Counted from the stretch's first letter, positions 7,930 through 17,151 are shown. The stretch: 64,000 nt of DNA from Clostridiales bacterium (GCA_022799115.1 JAAWNT010000003.1:1-64000); one strand, 5' to 3'. Program-made: numbers and translations. Notes: generated by a model not told the origin, from the sequence alone.

Positions 7930-8739
7930 ATGCAGTACATCAGAGTAAATGGAGGGGTAAAAATAGCGGTACAGCAGTACAATCCCTCCGGAAGCCGACC
8001 GGTCTTGATGCTCCATGGTTGGCCGTTGAATCAAAATATTTTTGAATATCAGCTGGAACCGCTTCTGAGTGCGGGCCACCGGGTGATCACAATGGATTTC
8101 CGGGGCTTTGGCCGGTCGGATGTTACCTGCGACGGCTACTCCTATAACCAGCTTGCGGGGGATTTGTATCAGGTGGTGCACGCTCTGGGGTTATACCGGT
8201 TCACTTTGGCCGGGCATTCTATGGGGGGCGCGGTGGCGCTGCGTTATATGAGACGCTTCCACGGCTACGGTGTAAAAAGGCTGGCGTTGTTGGCAGCGGT
8301 TCCCTGTCTGACTCAGAGGGAAGGCTATCCCTATGGCGTTGCCAAAGAGGTGGCCGACCGCTGGCTTTCGCTGGCTGCCACAGACCGGCCGCAGTTATGC
8401 GAAAGCATAAGCAAAGCTATGTTCGCGGCCCCGCACAGCAAGGCTATGATCCGTTCTATGGAACAAATTGCGCTCAGCGCCTCCGGAGTTGGAACGCTGC
8501 GGGCGGGTCGGTCCATGGAAGAGGAGGACTGCCGCCCCGACTTGGAGGCGGTACAGGTGCCAACGGCTATCTTTCACGGAAAAGAAGACCGTGTAACCCC
8601 CTTTGATCTGGCAGAATACACCCAGTCCCAGATTAAAGATTCTGCTCTTTACCCATTGGAACACAGCGGACACGGCCTTTTCTGTGATGAACCAGAACTA
8701 TTTCATCAGCAATTTTTACCCTTTTTAACAAACGGATAA
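7930..8739 (+). CDS. Alpha/beta hydrolase
   Basis: This 269-residue cytoplasmic protein has the full alpha/beta-hydrolase signature: the oxyanion-side HGWPLN (~29), the nucleophile elbow GHSMGG with Ser97, an acid in GKEDRV (Asp220) and the base in EHSGHG (His248). The layout is closest to the non-haem chloroperoxidase/arylesterase branch, whose members mostly hydrolyse small esters or lactones. The substrate cannot be deduced. GGAAGGGAG lies upstream of the chosen ATG. The gene stands alone between its own promoter and a strong terminator. Confidence 0.85.
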   Translation: MQYIRVNGGVKIAVQQYNPSGSRPVLMLHGWPLNQNIFEYQLEPLLSAGHRVITMDFRGFGRSDVTCDGYSYNQLAGDLYQVVHALGLYRFTLAGHSMGGAVALRYMRRFHGYGVKRLALLAAVPCLTQREGYPYGVAKEVADRWLSLAATDRPQLCESISKAMFAAPHSKAMIRSMEQIALSASGVGTLRAGRSMEEEDCRPDLEAVQVPTAIFHGKEDRVTPFDLAEYTQSQIKDSALYPLEHSGHGLFCDEPELFHQQFLPFLTNG

Positions 8740-8755
8740 GAGTAGCAATTCAAAT

Positions 8756-8798
8756 AAAAGGCAAACAGGCCGCCAATCAGGCGGCCTGTTTGCCTTTT
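8756..8798. terminator. Strong bidirectional terminator
   Basis: A 19-bp perfect stem (8756-8774 with 8780-8798) runs from AAAAGGC to GCCTTTT. It serves the hydrolase gene and the convergent gene at 8867-9106. Confidence 0.9.
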
Positions 8799-8866
8799 GA
8801 TACCAAAAGAAACGCGCTTTTACGCCACATCGGATCTCTATGGGAAGCAAACCAATGTAGCACGTC

Positions 8867-9106
8867 TCACAATCCCTGATTTTTGATGAACTGCAGTGCT
8901 ACCTGGCGAATCAAAGGGTCGCTTAAATCCCCGAGCCTTTCCGTCAGTTGTTCACTCTCTAATAATATAGGATGTGGCACATCGATCACGATGGCCCCGT
9001 TCCTTACCAGGATAGGTACAGCCTCCAACGGTGAAAGATTGACCAGGACTACGCTGATCTCTTGGTTTTGATAGAGGGCATTCCAAATTTCCCAAGCATG
9101 AATCAT
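8867..9106 (-). CDS. Small hypothetical protein, 79 aa
   Basis: I do not recognise this protein. It is a soluble, slightly acidic 79-residue chain that starts MIHAWEIWNALYQNQ and ends IRQVALQFIKNQGL, without Cys motifs or membrane segments. A real gene is supported by GAAAGGAAC upstream of the ATG, the convergent terminator just past its end and normal codon use. A two-layer alpha/beta fold is possible from the alternating hydrophobic pattern, but that is a guess. Confidence 0.55.
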   Translation of the reverse strand: MIHAWEIWNALYQNQEISVVLVNLSPLEAVPILVRNGAIVIDVPHPILLESEQLTERLGDLSDPLIRQVALQFIKNQGL

Positions 9107-9340
9107 GATATACCGTTCCTTTCAGATAATCATAATCGTAGAATAACATAAATTCATGAAAAGAATAAATATAAGTGAACTTTGTTCACAATAAATAATT
9201 TTTAATAATTATAGAGTAGGAGTCACTTCATTGCAATAGCCCGGATACATTTTACCGAAACTCCGCCATTGCACATTGACAGTATCTGTGGTACTATCAA
9301 AAAATAAGCGGTGGAACACTCTGCGTGGGGGAGGGACTTT

Positions 9341-10075
9341 ATGCCCAAATGGAATTTATGGCATGGCTGCCACAAAATTAGTCCAGGCTGCGCCAATTGT
9401 TACGTTTATCGAATTGATGAAAAATATGGCCGGGACAGCGGCGTGGTTACCAAAAACCAGGACTTTAACCTTCCTGTCCGGCGTACCCGTACCGGGGAGT
9501 ATAAGATTCCTTCCGGAGAAATGGTCTACACCTGTTTTACCTCCGACTATTTTCTTGAAGACGCGGACTGTTGGAGGGAGGAGACTTGGCGCATAATCAA
9601 GGAACGGGAGGATCTTGAATTTCTGATAATCACCAAACGCATCCACCGTTTTTTGCAGTGCGTTCCCAAGGATTGGGCGAACGGATACCCCAACGTACAT
9701 ATCTACTGTACCGTGGAAAATCAGGATCGTGCGGATTTTCGCCTTCCTCTGTTTTTAGAGGCCCCTATTCGCCATAAAGGCATTGTGTGCGAGCCGCTTT
9801 TAGAGAAAATCAATCTTTCGCCCTATCTGTTTCCCTGCATCGAAGAGGTAATAGCAGGGGGAGAGTCGGGCCGTAATGCCAGGCTTTGCGACTACCAGTG
9901 GGTGCTGGATATTCGCAGGCAGTGCATCAAGTACAATGTGCCGTTTCATTTTAAGCAGACGGGCGCGTTATTCCGCAAGGATGGAGCGGTTTACCGTATT
10001 CCCAGAACATTTCAGCACGCACAGGCGCGCAAAGCAGCCATTGATTACCGCTGGAAAGAGGGAAAACCGGTGTAA
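9341..10075 (+). CDS. DUF5131 (phage Gp37/Gp68) family protein
   Basis: The start at ATG 9341 (244 aa) follows GGGGGAGGGACTTT. The N-terminus MPKWNLWHGCHKISPGCANC carries the family's WNLWHGC...GCxxCY cysteine cluster, and ITKRIHRF, CTVENQ, GIVCEPLLEKI and IAGGESGRNAR follow in the expected order; the last is a hallmark of Gp37/Gp68. The fold is radical-SAM-like, and the three N-terminal Cys could hold an iron-sulfur cluster, but the biochemical role of the family is not established. Despite the phage name, no other phage gene lies near, so this looks like a resident chromosomal copy. Confidence 0.8.
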   Translation: MPKWNLWHGCHKISPGCANCYVYRIDEKYGRDSGVVTKNQDFNLPVRRTRTGEYKIPSGEMVYTCFTSDYFLEDADCWREETWRIIKEREDLEFLIITKRIHRFLQCVPKDWANGYPNVHIYCTVENQDRADFRLPLFLEAPIRHKGIVCEPLLEKINLSPYLFPCIEEVIAGGESGRNARLCDYQWVLDIRRQCIKYNVPFHFKQTGALFRKDGAVYRIPRTFQHAQARKAAIDYRWKEGKPV

Positions 10076-10215
10076 GAGGGAAAGAGGGTATGGGCTTCCC
10101 AAACGCTTGGAGTTTGTTCATGAAAGGCGGATGGATGGGTTTTACCGAGCGGTCGCGTTTTTTCGCGTATGGGAGGCAGGCGGAGCCTAAATATGTGATA
10201 AGAGGAGGAGGTTCC

Positions 10216-10896
10216 ATGCGATATTCCCGCATTTGTTCCGGTGTGTTTGTGTCCAGACCCAACCGATTCCTTGCCATGGTGGAGATCGACGGAGAAATCC
10301 AGGCCTGCCATGTGAAGAATACCGGCCGGTGTAAGGAACTGCTCACCGAGGGCGCTGCGCTCTATTTACAGTGCAGCGACAATGCTAATCGAAAGACCCA
10401 ATACGATGTGATCGCGGTTCAAAAGGGTGACATTCTCATCAATATGGATTCTCAGGCGCCCAATCGAGCGGCGGAGGAGTGGATAAAGCAAGGCGGCCTG
10501 CTGCCTCAGGTCACCTTACTCAAGCCGGAGACACGGTTTGAGGACTCCAGGCTGGATTTTTATGTGGAGACGGCCAACCGACGGATGTATGTAGAGGTGA
10601 AAGGAGTAACTCTGGAAGCGGATGGTTTGGCGCTGTTCCCAGACGCTCCCACTCAGCGGGGAATCAAGCATATCCGCCATCTGTGCCGTTGTGTAGAAAA
10701 TGGGGACGAGGCGATGCTGCTCTTTGTGGTTCAGATGAAAGGCGTGCGAGGGTTGTCTCCCAATGACGCCACTCATCCTCAATTTGGAGACGCCCTGCGA
10801 GAAGCGAAGCGAAAGGGCGTTCGCATTGAAGCAAGAGACTGCATAGTAACTCCGGATTCCATGACCATTGCGGACGAAATTCCGGTTTATCTATGA
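10216..10896 (+). CDS. sfsA: SfsA family nuclease (sugar fermentation stimulation protein homologue)
   Basis: The start at ATG 10216 (226 aa) fits GAGGAGGAG just upstream and the family's usual length of about 230; an in-frame ATG at 10090 would add 42 unrelated residues. Recognisable blocks are SRPNRFLAMVEIDG, HVKNTGRCKELL, RRMYVEVKGVTLE and FPDAPTQRGIKHI, with the acidic/Lys nuclease-like residues Glu and Lys in EVKGVTLE. SfsA proteins are annotated as DNA/RNA nucleases and were first described as sugar fermentation stimulators in E. coli. The function in this organism is unknown. Confidence 0.9.
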   Translation: MRYSRICSGVFVSRPNRFLAMVEIDGEIQACHVKNTGRCKELLTEGAALYLQCSDNANRKTQYDVIAVQKGDILINMDSQAPNRAAEEWIKQGGLLPQVTLLKPETRFEDSRLDFYVETANRRMYVEVKGVTLEADGLALFPDAPTQRGIKHIRHLCRCVENGDEAMLLFVVQMKGVRGLSPNDATHPQFGDALREAKRKGVRIEARDCIVTPDSMTIADEIPVYL

Positions 10897-10974
10897 AAAC
10901 AGGTATACAGCTGACCTGTGCTTTGTGAGAATAGATTGATCCGATGACAATATTAAAGAAAGAAGGGATTTCCT

Positions 10975-11391
10975 ATGAAATCTTACCGCAAAGAGCTATG
11001 GTTTTGCATACCCCAACGCAGGGGTCTGGTCAATATCACCCCGCAGGTGGAACAAGCGCTCCAAGAGAGCGGGATACAGGAAGGACTGGTGCTGGTTAAT
11101 GCCATGAACATCACTGCCAGCGTATTCATCAACGATGACGAGCCGGGTCTGCATCACGATTACGAGGTGTGGCTGGAGAAACTGGCTCCGGAAAAACCCT
11201 ATAGTCAGTACCGCCACAACGGATACGAGGACAACGCCGACGCTCACCTGAAGCGGACAGTAATGGGCCGCGAGGTGGTGGTGGCGGTTACCAACGGAAA
11301 ACTGGATTTTGGCACATGGGAACAGATTTTTTATTTTGAGTTTGACGGCAAGCGGAAAAAACACGCGCTGGTCAAAATCATCGGGGAGTGA
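10975..11391 (+). CDS. YjbQ (UPF0047) family protein
   Basis: The 138-residue sequence matches the YjbQ/UPF0047 family over its whole length: [29 protein letters not shown], the [20 protein letters not shown] block and the closing [13 protein letters not shown]. The conserved NA(M)HITAS-type and HxK motifs line a probable active site. Some members complement thiamine-phosphate synthase weakly, but the true function is not settled. GAAGGGA precedes the ATG. It lies 78 nt downstream of sfsA on the same strand. Confidence 0.85.
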   Translation: MKSYRKELWFCIPQRRGLVNITPQVEQALQESGIQEGLVLVNAMNITASVFINDDEPGLHHDYEVWLEKLAPEKPYSQYRHNGYEDNADAHLKRTVMGREVVVAVTNGKLDFGTWEQIFYFEFDGKRKKHALVKIIGE

Positions 11392-11648
11392 TTTCAAAGG
11401 CGTTTGATCTTTTTTTGTTTTGACAGATCGTTTTTTATACAAAAGCGATCCAGCTAATCAACCATGATGGACAAAACAACATCTTGTTTGAGAGAAAAAA
11501 TATTTCAAAGTCTGATTTAAGTTGCATGTTAGAAAAAAGGCGCCGGAATTTAATAAGAAAGCGGAACCAGCGCTTATTTTTGGAAGAAATAGGGGGATTC
11601 TAATAGGGCATCCACATGCATCCATTCCATAAGAAATGAGGTGATTCG
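11392..11648. other. Intergenic region upstream of the 47-aa gene
   Basis: AT-rich, no gene seen; it should hold the promoter of the following small gene. Confidence 0.35.
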
Positions 11649-11792
11649 ATGTCCTACATTGATCCTAAGCTGAGACCACGCTTCGAAACGTTATCCATCG
11701 ATCTGAAAAACGCGATTCTGGAACGAGACGTTCAGCTGCATACCTTACAGGATTTAATCAATGTCTTAGAAGAGATTGTGTCAGAAGGTTAA
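11649..11792 (+). CDS. Small acidic helical protein, 47 aa
   Basis: ATG 11649 to TAA 11792 encodes 47 residues starting MSYIDPKLRPRFETLS and ending LINVLEEIVSEG. A GAGGTG site 5 nt before the ATG and a textbook terminator right after the stop make this a real one-gene unit. The sequence looks entirely helical, with heptad-like Leu/Ile spacing from about residue 15 on (ILERDVQLHTLQDLINVLEEIV), so a short coiled coil or adaptor is plausible. I do not know its function. Confidence 0.7.
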   Translation: MSYIDPKLRPRFETLSIDLKNAILERDVQLHTLQDLINVLEEIVSEG

Positions 11793-11795
11793 AAA

Positions 11796-11826
11796 AACTC
11801 CCGCTTTGACAGGCGGGAGCTTTTTT
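11796..11826 (+). terminator. Terminator of the 47-aa gene
   Basis: CTCCCGC (11798-11804) pairs with GCGGGAG (11813-11819), followed by CTTTTTT and preceded by seven As. Confidence 0.9.
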
Positions 11827-11967
11827 ATGCAGGAAGGCCGTTTGGATCTCACATTTCAATGTTGGCTTCATGACAAAAATTCGGGAGCTCTCAACAATGT
11901 CTCTGTTTGTAGAGCTTGTGAGATGTGATAAAATAAAAAAGAAAAATGGAAGTTGGCGGGTGAAAGC

Positions 11968-12495
11968 ATGTTAAAAATAATAATTCTTGGAAGTCCTGGC
12001 GCAGGAAAAAGCACATTTGCACGAAGGCTTAGAGCTGCAACGAATCTTCCTCTGTATTATCTGGATATGCTGTGGCACAAACCGGATCAAACAAACGTCT
12101 CAAGAGAAGAATTTGACAGACAATTGAATGAAATTGTAAAAAAAGACAGATGGATTATTGATGGAAATTATCAGCGCACACTTGAAATACGTTTGAAAGA
12201 GTGCGATACAGTCTTTTTGATGGATATTTCATTGGAGGAATGCCTTTCAGGAGCAAAATCCCGTATTGGAAAGAAGCGGGAAGATATGCCATGGATTGAA
12301 TCTGAATTTGACCAAGAATTCAAACAGGAGATCATCGATTTTCCCAAAGAACAGTTGCCTCAAATATATAAACTGCTGAAGGAATATCAGGGCAAACGGG
12401 AAATTGTTATTTTCAAATCAAGAAAACAAGCGGATGATTATTTAAATGAGTTTGAAAGCGGTCATTCGGCTATATCGGATTGCTGTTCCATATAA
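11968..12495 (+). CDS. P-loop nucleotide kinase (FlaR/adenylate-kinase-like)
   Basis: The 175-residue product from ATG 11968 has a Walker A motif GSPGAGKST (residues 8-16), LYYLDMLWHKPD, the WIIDGNY segment that binds the acceptor side, and a lid-like RIGKKREDMPW. This pattern is that of the small P-loop kinases often annotated as DNA topology modulation protein FlaR or adenylate kinase-like. The true phosphate acceptor is unknown. An in-frame TTG at 11953 is an alternative start. The codon use is more AT-rich than in its neighbours, which may reflect transfer. Confidence 0.75.
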   Translation: MLKIIILGSPGAGKSTFARRLRAATNLPLYYLDMLWHKPDQTNVSREEFDRQLNEIVKKDRWIIDGNYQRTLEIRLKECDTVFLMDISLEECLSGAKSRIGKKREDMPWIESEFDQEFKQEIIDFPKEQLPQIYKLLKEYQGKREIVIFKSRKQADDYLNEFESGHSAISDCCSI

Positions 12496-12601
12496 ACGGC
12501 TGAGAGAGAAGTCCACAGACTGGGCAAATCGGATTCAAATACGGAGAGAATTCATGGGAATGTAAACGTTATCGGTTCTATTGTTCTGTCAAGCTGGTTC
12601 G

Positions 12602-12630
12602 TTGACTTTTATGATCTCATTTGCTATAAT
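12602..12630 (+). promoter_or_regulatory. Promoter of the first MATE gene
   Basis: TTGACT (12602-12607), a 17-bp spacer and TATAAT (12625-12630). The predicted start near 12637 is about 117 nt upstream of the MATE start codon. Confidence 0.8.
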
Positions 12631-12657
12631 AAAACAAAATTAATAGAATTGATTGAG

Positions 12658-12723
12658 GCGTTCAGAAGTTACCCCTGTTGGTACGGCAACATGCTGTATG
12701 GTAGCTTTTGGGCGTATTTTTTT
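12658..12723 (+). promoter_or_regulatory. Transcription attenuator in the leader of the first MATE gene
   Basis: A 16-bp stem with some G-U pairs (12658-12673 with 12700-12715) is followed by A and seven Ts. It lies between the promoter and the ribosome binding site, so full-length mRNA requires readthrough. The 26-nt loop contains an inner hairpin, TGTTG/CAACA. What triggers readthrough is not visible; a leader peptide or small-molecule aptamer are both possible. Confidence 0.6.
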
Positions 12724-12753
12724 CGAGTAAAATTATACCATGGAGGGAAGCGT

Positions 12754-14163
12754 ATGAAACGTGATTTGACACAGGGGAGCATCGGAAAAACATTGGTCCG
12801 ATTTACCATTCCTTTAATACTAAGCGGTTTGCTCCAGCAGGTGTTCAATTGGGTGGATGCGTTTATTGTGGGAAATGTTGAGGGCGAATTGGCCCTTGCG
12901 GGAATTGGAGCAACTGCCTCCATCTACAACTTGTTTGTAACCGTAATCGTCGGATTTACATCCGGTGTTTCTGTGCTGGCGGCTCAGAAATATGGAATGG
13001 GTGAAAGAGAAACGCTAAAACGCATTTTGTCTTCCTTCACGCTGTTACTAGGCGGCGTCTTTTTTGTGATTGCGGCAATAGGGATTCCTCTGACTGATCC
13101 TGTTTTGGCCCTGCTGGATACCCCTGCAAACATTGTTTCTGTTGGAAAGGAATATTTACAAATTCTGTTTGCCGGTATCCCATTTTTGGCTGTTTATAAT
13201 ACATATTCCGCTGTATTAAGAGGATTGGGAGACAGCAAGGCCCCGTTCCTGTCTGTCCTGGTGTGTTCTGGAGTTAATGTTGCTCTGGATATTGTTTTTG
13301 TTATGGTCCTGCGCTATGGCGCGGCAGGCGCGGCCGCCGCTACGGTGGTATCCCAGATGACCATGACGGTATTTGTCATTGGTTATACCGTCAAAAAATA
13401 TTCGATTTTGAGGTTCCGTTTTAATAGAATTGGAATCAGCAAATCTATAATTATAAAAGGAGCAAAATACAGCCTTCCTCCCGCCGTTCAGTGCGGGACA
13501 AGCTCGGTGGGAAATCTTGTGCTTCAACGGTTTATGAACGGATTTGGAGAACAGACGGTGGCGGCAATTACTACTTCTTATCGAATTGACTCTGTCATCA
13601 TTCTGCCAATCGTAAATTTTGGATCTGGAATTGCTACTTTGGTTGCGCAAAATATGGGAGCGAGCCGTCAACAACGAGCCAAAAAAGTATTAAAAACAGG
13701 CTCCGTGATGATTGCAGTTGTGTCCTTATGTCTGACTGCGTTGATTCTCGTGGCTGGCGGAGGCCTAATATCCATGTTCGGATTGACGGCAGAATCGGTT
13801 GATATAGGAAAATCTTTTTTTCTATCTATTGCAAGCTGCTATATCGTCTATGGGTTGGCAATGGCGCTACGGGGATATCTGGAGGGAACAGGAGACATGC
13901 TGTTTTCTGGAATTGCGGGAATCGCTGCTTTGGGAGTTCGAATCGTTGCTTCCTATGCGTTTGCCGCCCTATTTGGAAATATGGTGATTGCTTATGCAGA
14001 AGCATTTTCATGGGTGGTTCTATTAATTGTTTATCTGTTGCGTTTTTTACAGAAACAACCTCAAAACAGGTCCGCGCCGGACAACAGCGCCGATAAGCCT
14101 ATATCATCCCGTCGGCTTACATCGCCAGAGGGAGCTATGACGGGAAAGAACGAAGGAGGCTAG
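12754..14163 (+). CDS. MATE family efflux transporter
   Basis: The start at ATG 12754 (469 aa) follows TGGAGGGAAGCGT. The protein has about 12 hydrophobic helices in two halves, with MATE signatures PLILSGLLQQVFNWVDAFIVGN in the first half and FGSGIATLVAQNMGA in the second. MATE proteins sit in the cytoplasmic membrane and export cationic drugs, dyes or other small compounds in exchange for Na+ or H+. The C-terminal 35 residues are polar and unusual (KPISSRRLTSPEGAM). Expression should be limited by the attenuator upstream. Confidence 0.9.
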   Translation: MKRDLTQGSIGKTLVRFTIPLILSGLLQQVFNWVDAFIVGNVEGELALAGIGATASIYNLFVTVIVGFTSGVSVLAAQKYGMGERETLKRILSSFTLLLGGVFFVIAAIGIPLTDPVLALLDTPANIVSVGKEYLQILFAGIPFLAVYNTYSAVLRGLGDSKAPFLSVLVCSGVNVALDIVFVMVLRYGAAGAAAATVVSQMTMTVFVIGYTVKKYSILRFRFNRIGISKSIIIKGAKYSLPPAVQCGTSSVGNLVLQRFMNGFGEQTVAAITTSYRIDSVIILPIVNFGSGIATLVAQNMGASRQQRAKKVLKTGSVMIAVVSLCLTALILVAGGGLISMFGLTAESVDIGKSFFLSIASCYIVYGLAMALRGYLEGTGDMLFSGIAGIAALGVRIVASYAFAALFGNMVIAYAEAFSWVVLLIVYLLRFLQKQPQNRSAPDNSADKPISSRRLTSPEGAMTGKNEGG

Positions 14164-14231
14164 GTAGAACGCCTCCGAAAGAGGAAACAAAAAATACGGA
14201 GTACGGTATAAAAAGCAATATTTATGCACAG

Positions 14232-14261
14232 AAGGCGGACCCTCCAAAAGGGTCCGCCTTT
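14232..14261 (+). terminator. Terminator after the MATE gene
   Basis: AAGGCGGACCCT pairs with AGGGTCCGCCTT around a 5-nt loop, followed by a short T run. Confidence 0.8.
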
Positions 14262-14354
14262 GCTATTTATCATATGAAATGGAACAAACAAAACATGTGA
14301 AACATCCATTATGTTCTGTTATATGCCGTTGAACGCGTGTAATACTCCCGCCTG

Positions 14355-16973
14355 CTATAGAGACTCGCGGTCAGAAGTCACCGAGAAAGAATCGGATAAC
14401 AAGATGTTTTCCGAATTGGTGCCCACCATAACGTCAAAGTCTCCAGGCTCCACAACCCAACGGAAGTCGGAGGTCAGGGTGCGCATTTCCTTGACTCCCA
14501 AGGGAATGGAAACGGTCTTGGTTTCCCCTTTCTTCAGGAAAATCCGCTGAAATCCCTGGAGCTCTTTGATGGGACGGACTACCGAGCTGAAACGATCGTG
14601 CACATATACTTGGGGTACCGCCTCGCCGTCCCGGTTGCCGGTGTTGGTCACGTCAAAGATCACCTCCACCGTGTCGCCTGGGTGGATTTTCTTTGAGGAC
14701 AGACGCAAGTTTTTCAAAGAAAATTCGGTATAACTCAAACCAAATCCAAAGGGATAAAGAGGGAGCCAATCCATTTCCACATAGCGCACCCCGCCCCCAG
14801 GCAAGCGGCTGTGATGGCAAGGGATTTGCCCAACGCTGCGGGGAAAGGCCATAGGCAAATGTCCGGAGGGATTGACATCCCCAAACAGAATTTCGGCAAC
14901 TGCCTGCCCGCCTTTTTCCCCGGGAAACCAGGCTTCCAATATGGCGTCCACATGATCCTGCTCCCAGGTAATGGAAAGGGGACGGCCGTTTTGCAGTACC
15001 AAAACCACAGGGGTTCCAGTTTCCCAAACCGCCTTCACCAAATCCAACTGCTTTCCGGGAAGATTGAGATCGGTGCGGTCAAAGTTTTCTCCGCTGGTTT
15101 CCTCACTGTCTCCCACACAGACAATGGCCACGTCTGCCTGTTTGGCCAAAGCCACCGCTTCCTCCGGATGCTCCGGCCCTTCATTAAAGCCAAAGAGAAC
15201 CCGGGCGCCCCGAGCGTCATTGCGGTATTCGATACGAATTTCATAGCTCTGATCCTTCACAAAAGAAAAGGGGATTATCTGATTGGCCGACTTGCCTTCC
15301 CAGCCGTCCACCACCAAAGCGCCGTCAATGTACAGACGCATACTATCCAGAGAGCTCAAACCGATGCATCCTTCGAAGCTGTAGTCAGGGCGCATAGTAC
15401 CGGTCCATAACACACAAAACTGGCGGGTATCCACGTCCTGGTGCGGCTTGGAGTAGATCCAATTAAACTGGATTCCACGATCCACACGGGTTACCACTGG
15501 CGCGCCGTCGATGCTGCCGCCGTTGTAATACCGTCCGGTTAGCCCGTTTTTCCCATCTTCACTGAACAGCCAGCGCAGGGGCACGGGCTTAACCTCCTCG
15601 CCTAAAATACTGCACCCCTTGGCAAATAGAACTTCGGTCTCAGAGGAGACTTGGCGGCGGATCCCCTCCAGCACGGAGATGCTGTTTTCCGGATATGGAT
15701 CATTGAGATAATCGCCCAGCACGGCGTGATCCGCATTGGGGCCGATTACGGCAATCTTCTTGAGGGACTTGGAAAGCGGGAGCAGATTGTTTTGGTTTTT
15801 CAGCAGGCAGATTCCCTTGCGGGCGATCTCCAACGCGTCGTCCTGATGCCGCTTACAGCGCATCACCTGTGAGGTCAAGCCCTCGTCCGTATAGGGATTA
15901 TCAAACAAACCCAGTTGGAATTTTACCCGCAATACTCTGGATACCGCCTCATCCAGCACTTCCATGGGAATGATTCCTGCTTCCACCTGCCGGCGGATGC
16001 CGTTTTGATATTCTTCATGAGGAAAATCATACAGCTGCATGTCAACGCCTGCTTCCAGCCCCAATTTCATGGCTTCCTCCGGTGTTTGCGCCACGAAATG
16101 ATCGGTGTGCAGCCGGGATACCGCGGTCATATCCGCACGGACAAAACCCGGCATTCCGAATTGTCCCCGAAGAACATCCGTAAGCAGTTCATGATCCATG
16201 GAAACAGGAATTCCGTCGATGGAGTTATAGGAGCACATGGTGTTGGTTGCTTTCCCCTCCACAAACGCCGCTTCAAAGACCGGCAGGCAGTAGGCGAAAA
16301 CATCGTGGCGTCCCATAGTGGAGGGGGCGCAGTTGAGCCCGCCCACCGGATTGCCATATCCCACATAGTGCTTGGGCTCCGCCGCTACGGTATCGGGACA
16401 GTTAAGCCCGTCGCCCTGCAAGCCCTTGACCACTGCCTCCGCCATTTTGGCGGAAAGATGGGTGTCCTCGCCAAAGGTTTCCTCTGTGCGCCCGTAACGG
16501 GGATCACGGGCCAGGTCCATGACAGGACTAAAGGTTTCGTGGATACCCACGCTGCGTGCTTCCGTGGCGATTCCCCGGCCCATGCGGTAACCCAGCTCCG
16601 GAGAAAAGGTGGAAGCCAGGGTAATCTGCTGGGGATAAGTGGTAGCCCCGCGCTGGAAAAAGGAATGAAGGGCCTCTTCGCTAAACAGCAGGGGAATGCC
16701 CAACCTGGTGTTTTCTATGGCGTAACGCTGGAGCGCGTTGTTGACTTGGGCGCTGGAATTTCGGCTTTGAACGCTGCCGATTCCGGCATCGCCTATGGTT
16801 TGTTTTGCCTTTTCCCAATCGATGGATACCAACTCGCAGCCCGGCTGTTTTTGAAAGAACTCGTCTCCGGCATACTGGTCGATTTGGCGCACCTTTTCCT
16901 CCATCGTCATCCGTTTCACCAGATCTTGAATGCGCTGCTCAACCGGCAGATTTTTGTCTTTGTAAGGGAACAT
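14355..16973 (-). CDS. Glycoside hydrolase family 3 beta-glycosidase with inserted PA14 domain
   Basis: The 872-residue protein follows the GH3 plan: TIM barrel (~1-370) with GRTEETFGED and KHYVGYGNP, predicted nucleophile Asp281 in GFVRADMTAV, an alpha/beta sandwich (~380-700) containing GPNAD and GEENFDRTDL-like GDSEETSGENFDRTDL, and a C-terminal fibronectin-III-like domain (~770-860). A PA14 carbohydrate-binding insert (~470-605: LTGRYYNGG to RGARVLFGF) interrupts the sandwich, as in many beta-glucosidases and beta-xylosidases. No signal peptide is seen, so it should act on imported oligosaccharides. GAGAGAGG precedes the ATG. The exact sugar specificity is undecided. A dyad just upstream may be its operator. 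Confidence 0.9.
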   Translation of the reverse strand: MFPYKDKNLPVEQRIQDLVKRMTMEEKVRQIDQYAGDEFFQKQPGCELVSIDWEKAKQTIGDAGIGSVQSRNSSAQVNNALQRYAIENTRLGIPLLFSEEALHSFFQRGATTYPQQITLASTFSPELGYRMGRGIATEARSVGIHETFSPVMDLARDPRYGRTEETFGEDTHLSAKMAEAVVKGLQGDGLNCPDTVAAEPKHYVGYGNPVGGLNCAPSTMGRHDVFAYCLPVFEAAFVEGKATNTMCSYNSIDGIPVSMDHELLTDVLRGQFGMPGFVRADMTAVSRLHTDHFVAQTPEEAMKLGLEAGVDMQLYDFPHEEYQNGIRRQVEAGIIPMEVLDEAVSRVLRVKFQLGLFDNPYTDEGLTSQVMRCKRHQDDALEIARKGICLLKNQNNLLPLSKSLKKIAVIGPNADHAVLGDYLNDPYPENSISVLEGIRRQVSSETEVLFAKGCSILGEEVKPVPLRWLFSEDGKNGLTGRYYNGGSIDGAPVVTRVDRGIQFNWIYSKPHQDVDTRQFCVLWTGTMRPDYSFEGCIGLSSLDSMRLYIDGALVVDGWEGKSANQIIPFSFVKDQSYEIRIEYRNDARGARVLFGFNEGPEHPEEAVALAKQADVAIVCVGDSEETSGENFDRTDLNLPGKQLDLVKAVWETGTPVVLVLQNGRPLSITWEQDHVDAILEAWFPGEKGGQAVAEILFGDVNPSGHLPMAFPRSVGQIPCHHSRLPGGGVRYVEMDWLPLYPFGFGLSYTEFSLKNLRLSSKKIHPGDTVEVIFDVTNTGNRDGEAVPQVYVHDRFSSVVRPIKELQGFQRIFLKKGETKTVSIPLGVKEMRTLTSDFRWVVEPGDFDVMVGTNSENILLSDSFSVTSDRESL

Positions 16974-17010
16974 AACAACCTCTCTCTTTGCGATAAATTT
17001 TTCTTATTTT

Positions 17011-17036
17011 ACTATACTTCTTACAGGAAGTATAGT
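17011..17036 (-). promoter_or_regulatory. Operator-like inverted repeat upstream of the GH3 gene
   Basis: ACTATACTTC and GAAGTATAGT form perfect 10-bp arms around 6 nt, 38 nt upstream of the GH3 start codon. One arm contains a TATACT that could serve as a -10 box, so a repressor bound here would block the promoter. No regulator gene adjoins it. Confidence 0.5.
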
Positions 17037-17151
17037 CATTTAAGATAAAAAGCACATCTTGCACAAAGATAACATTTAAAAGCGTTGGATGCATGCGGGT
17101 AGTGATTCATATCCAGATGGAATCAGGGCTTTTCGAATACCGGGCAATACA

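Noticed and set aside
9341..10075. Prophage remnant suggested by the Gp37/Gp68-type protein
   Set aside because: No integrase, capsid or att-like repeats lie nearby; the family is common on chromosomes.
15915..17048. 377-codon plus-strand open frame
   Set aside because: It is the antisense shadow of the GH3 gene, with no RBS or family.
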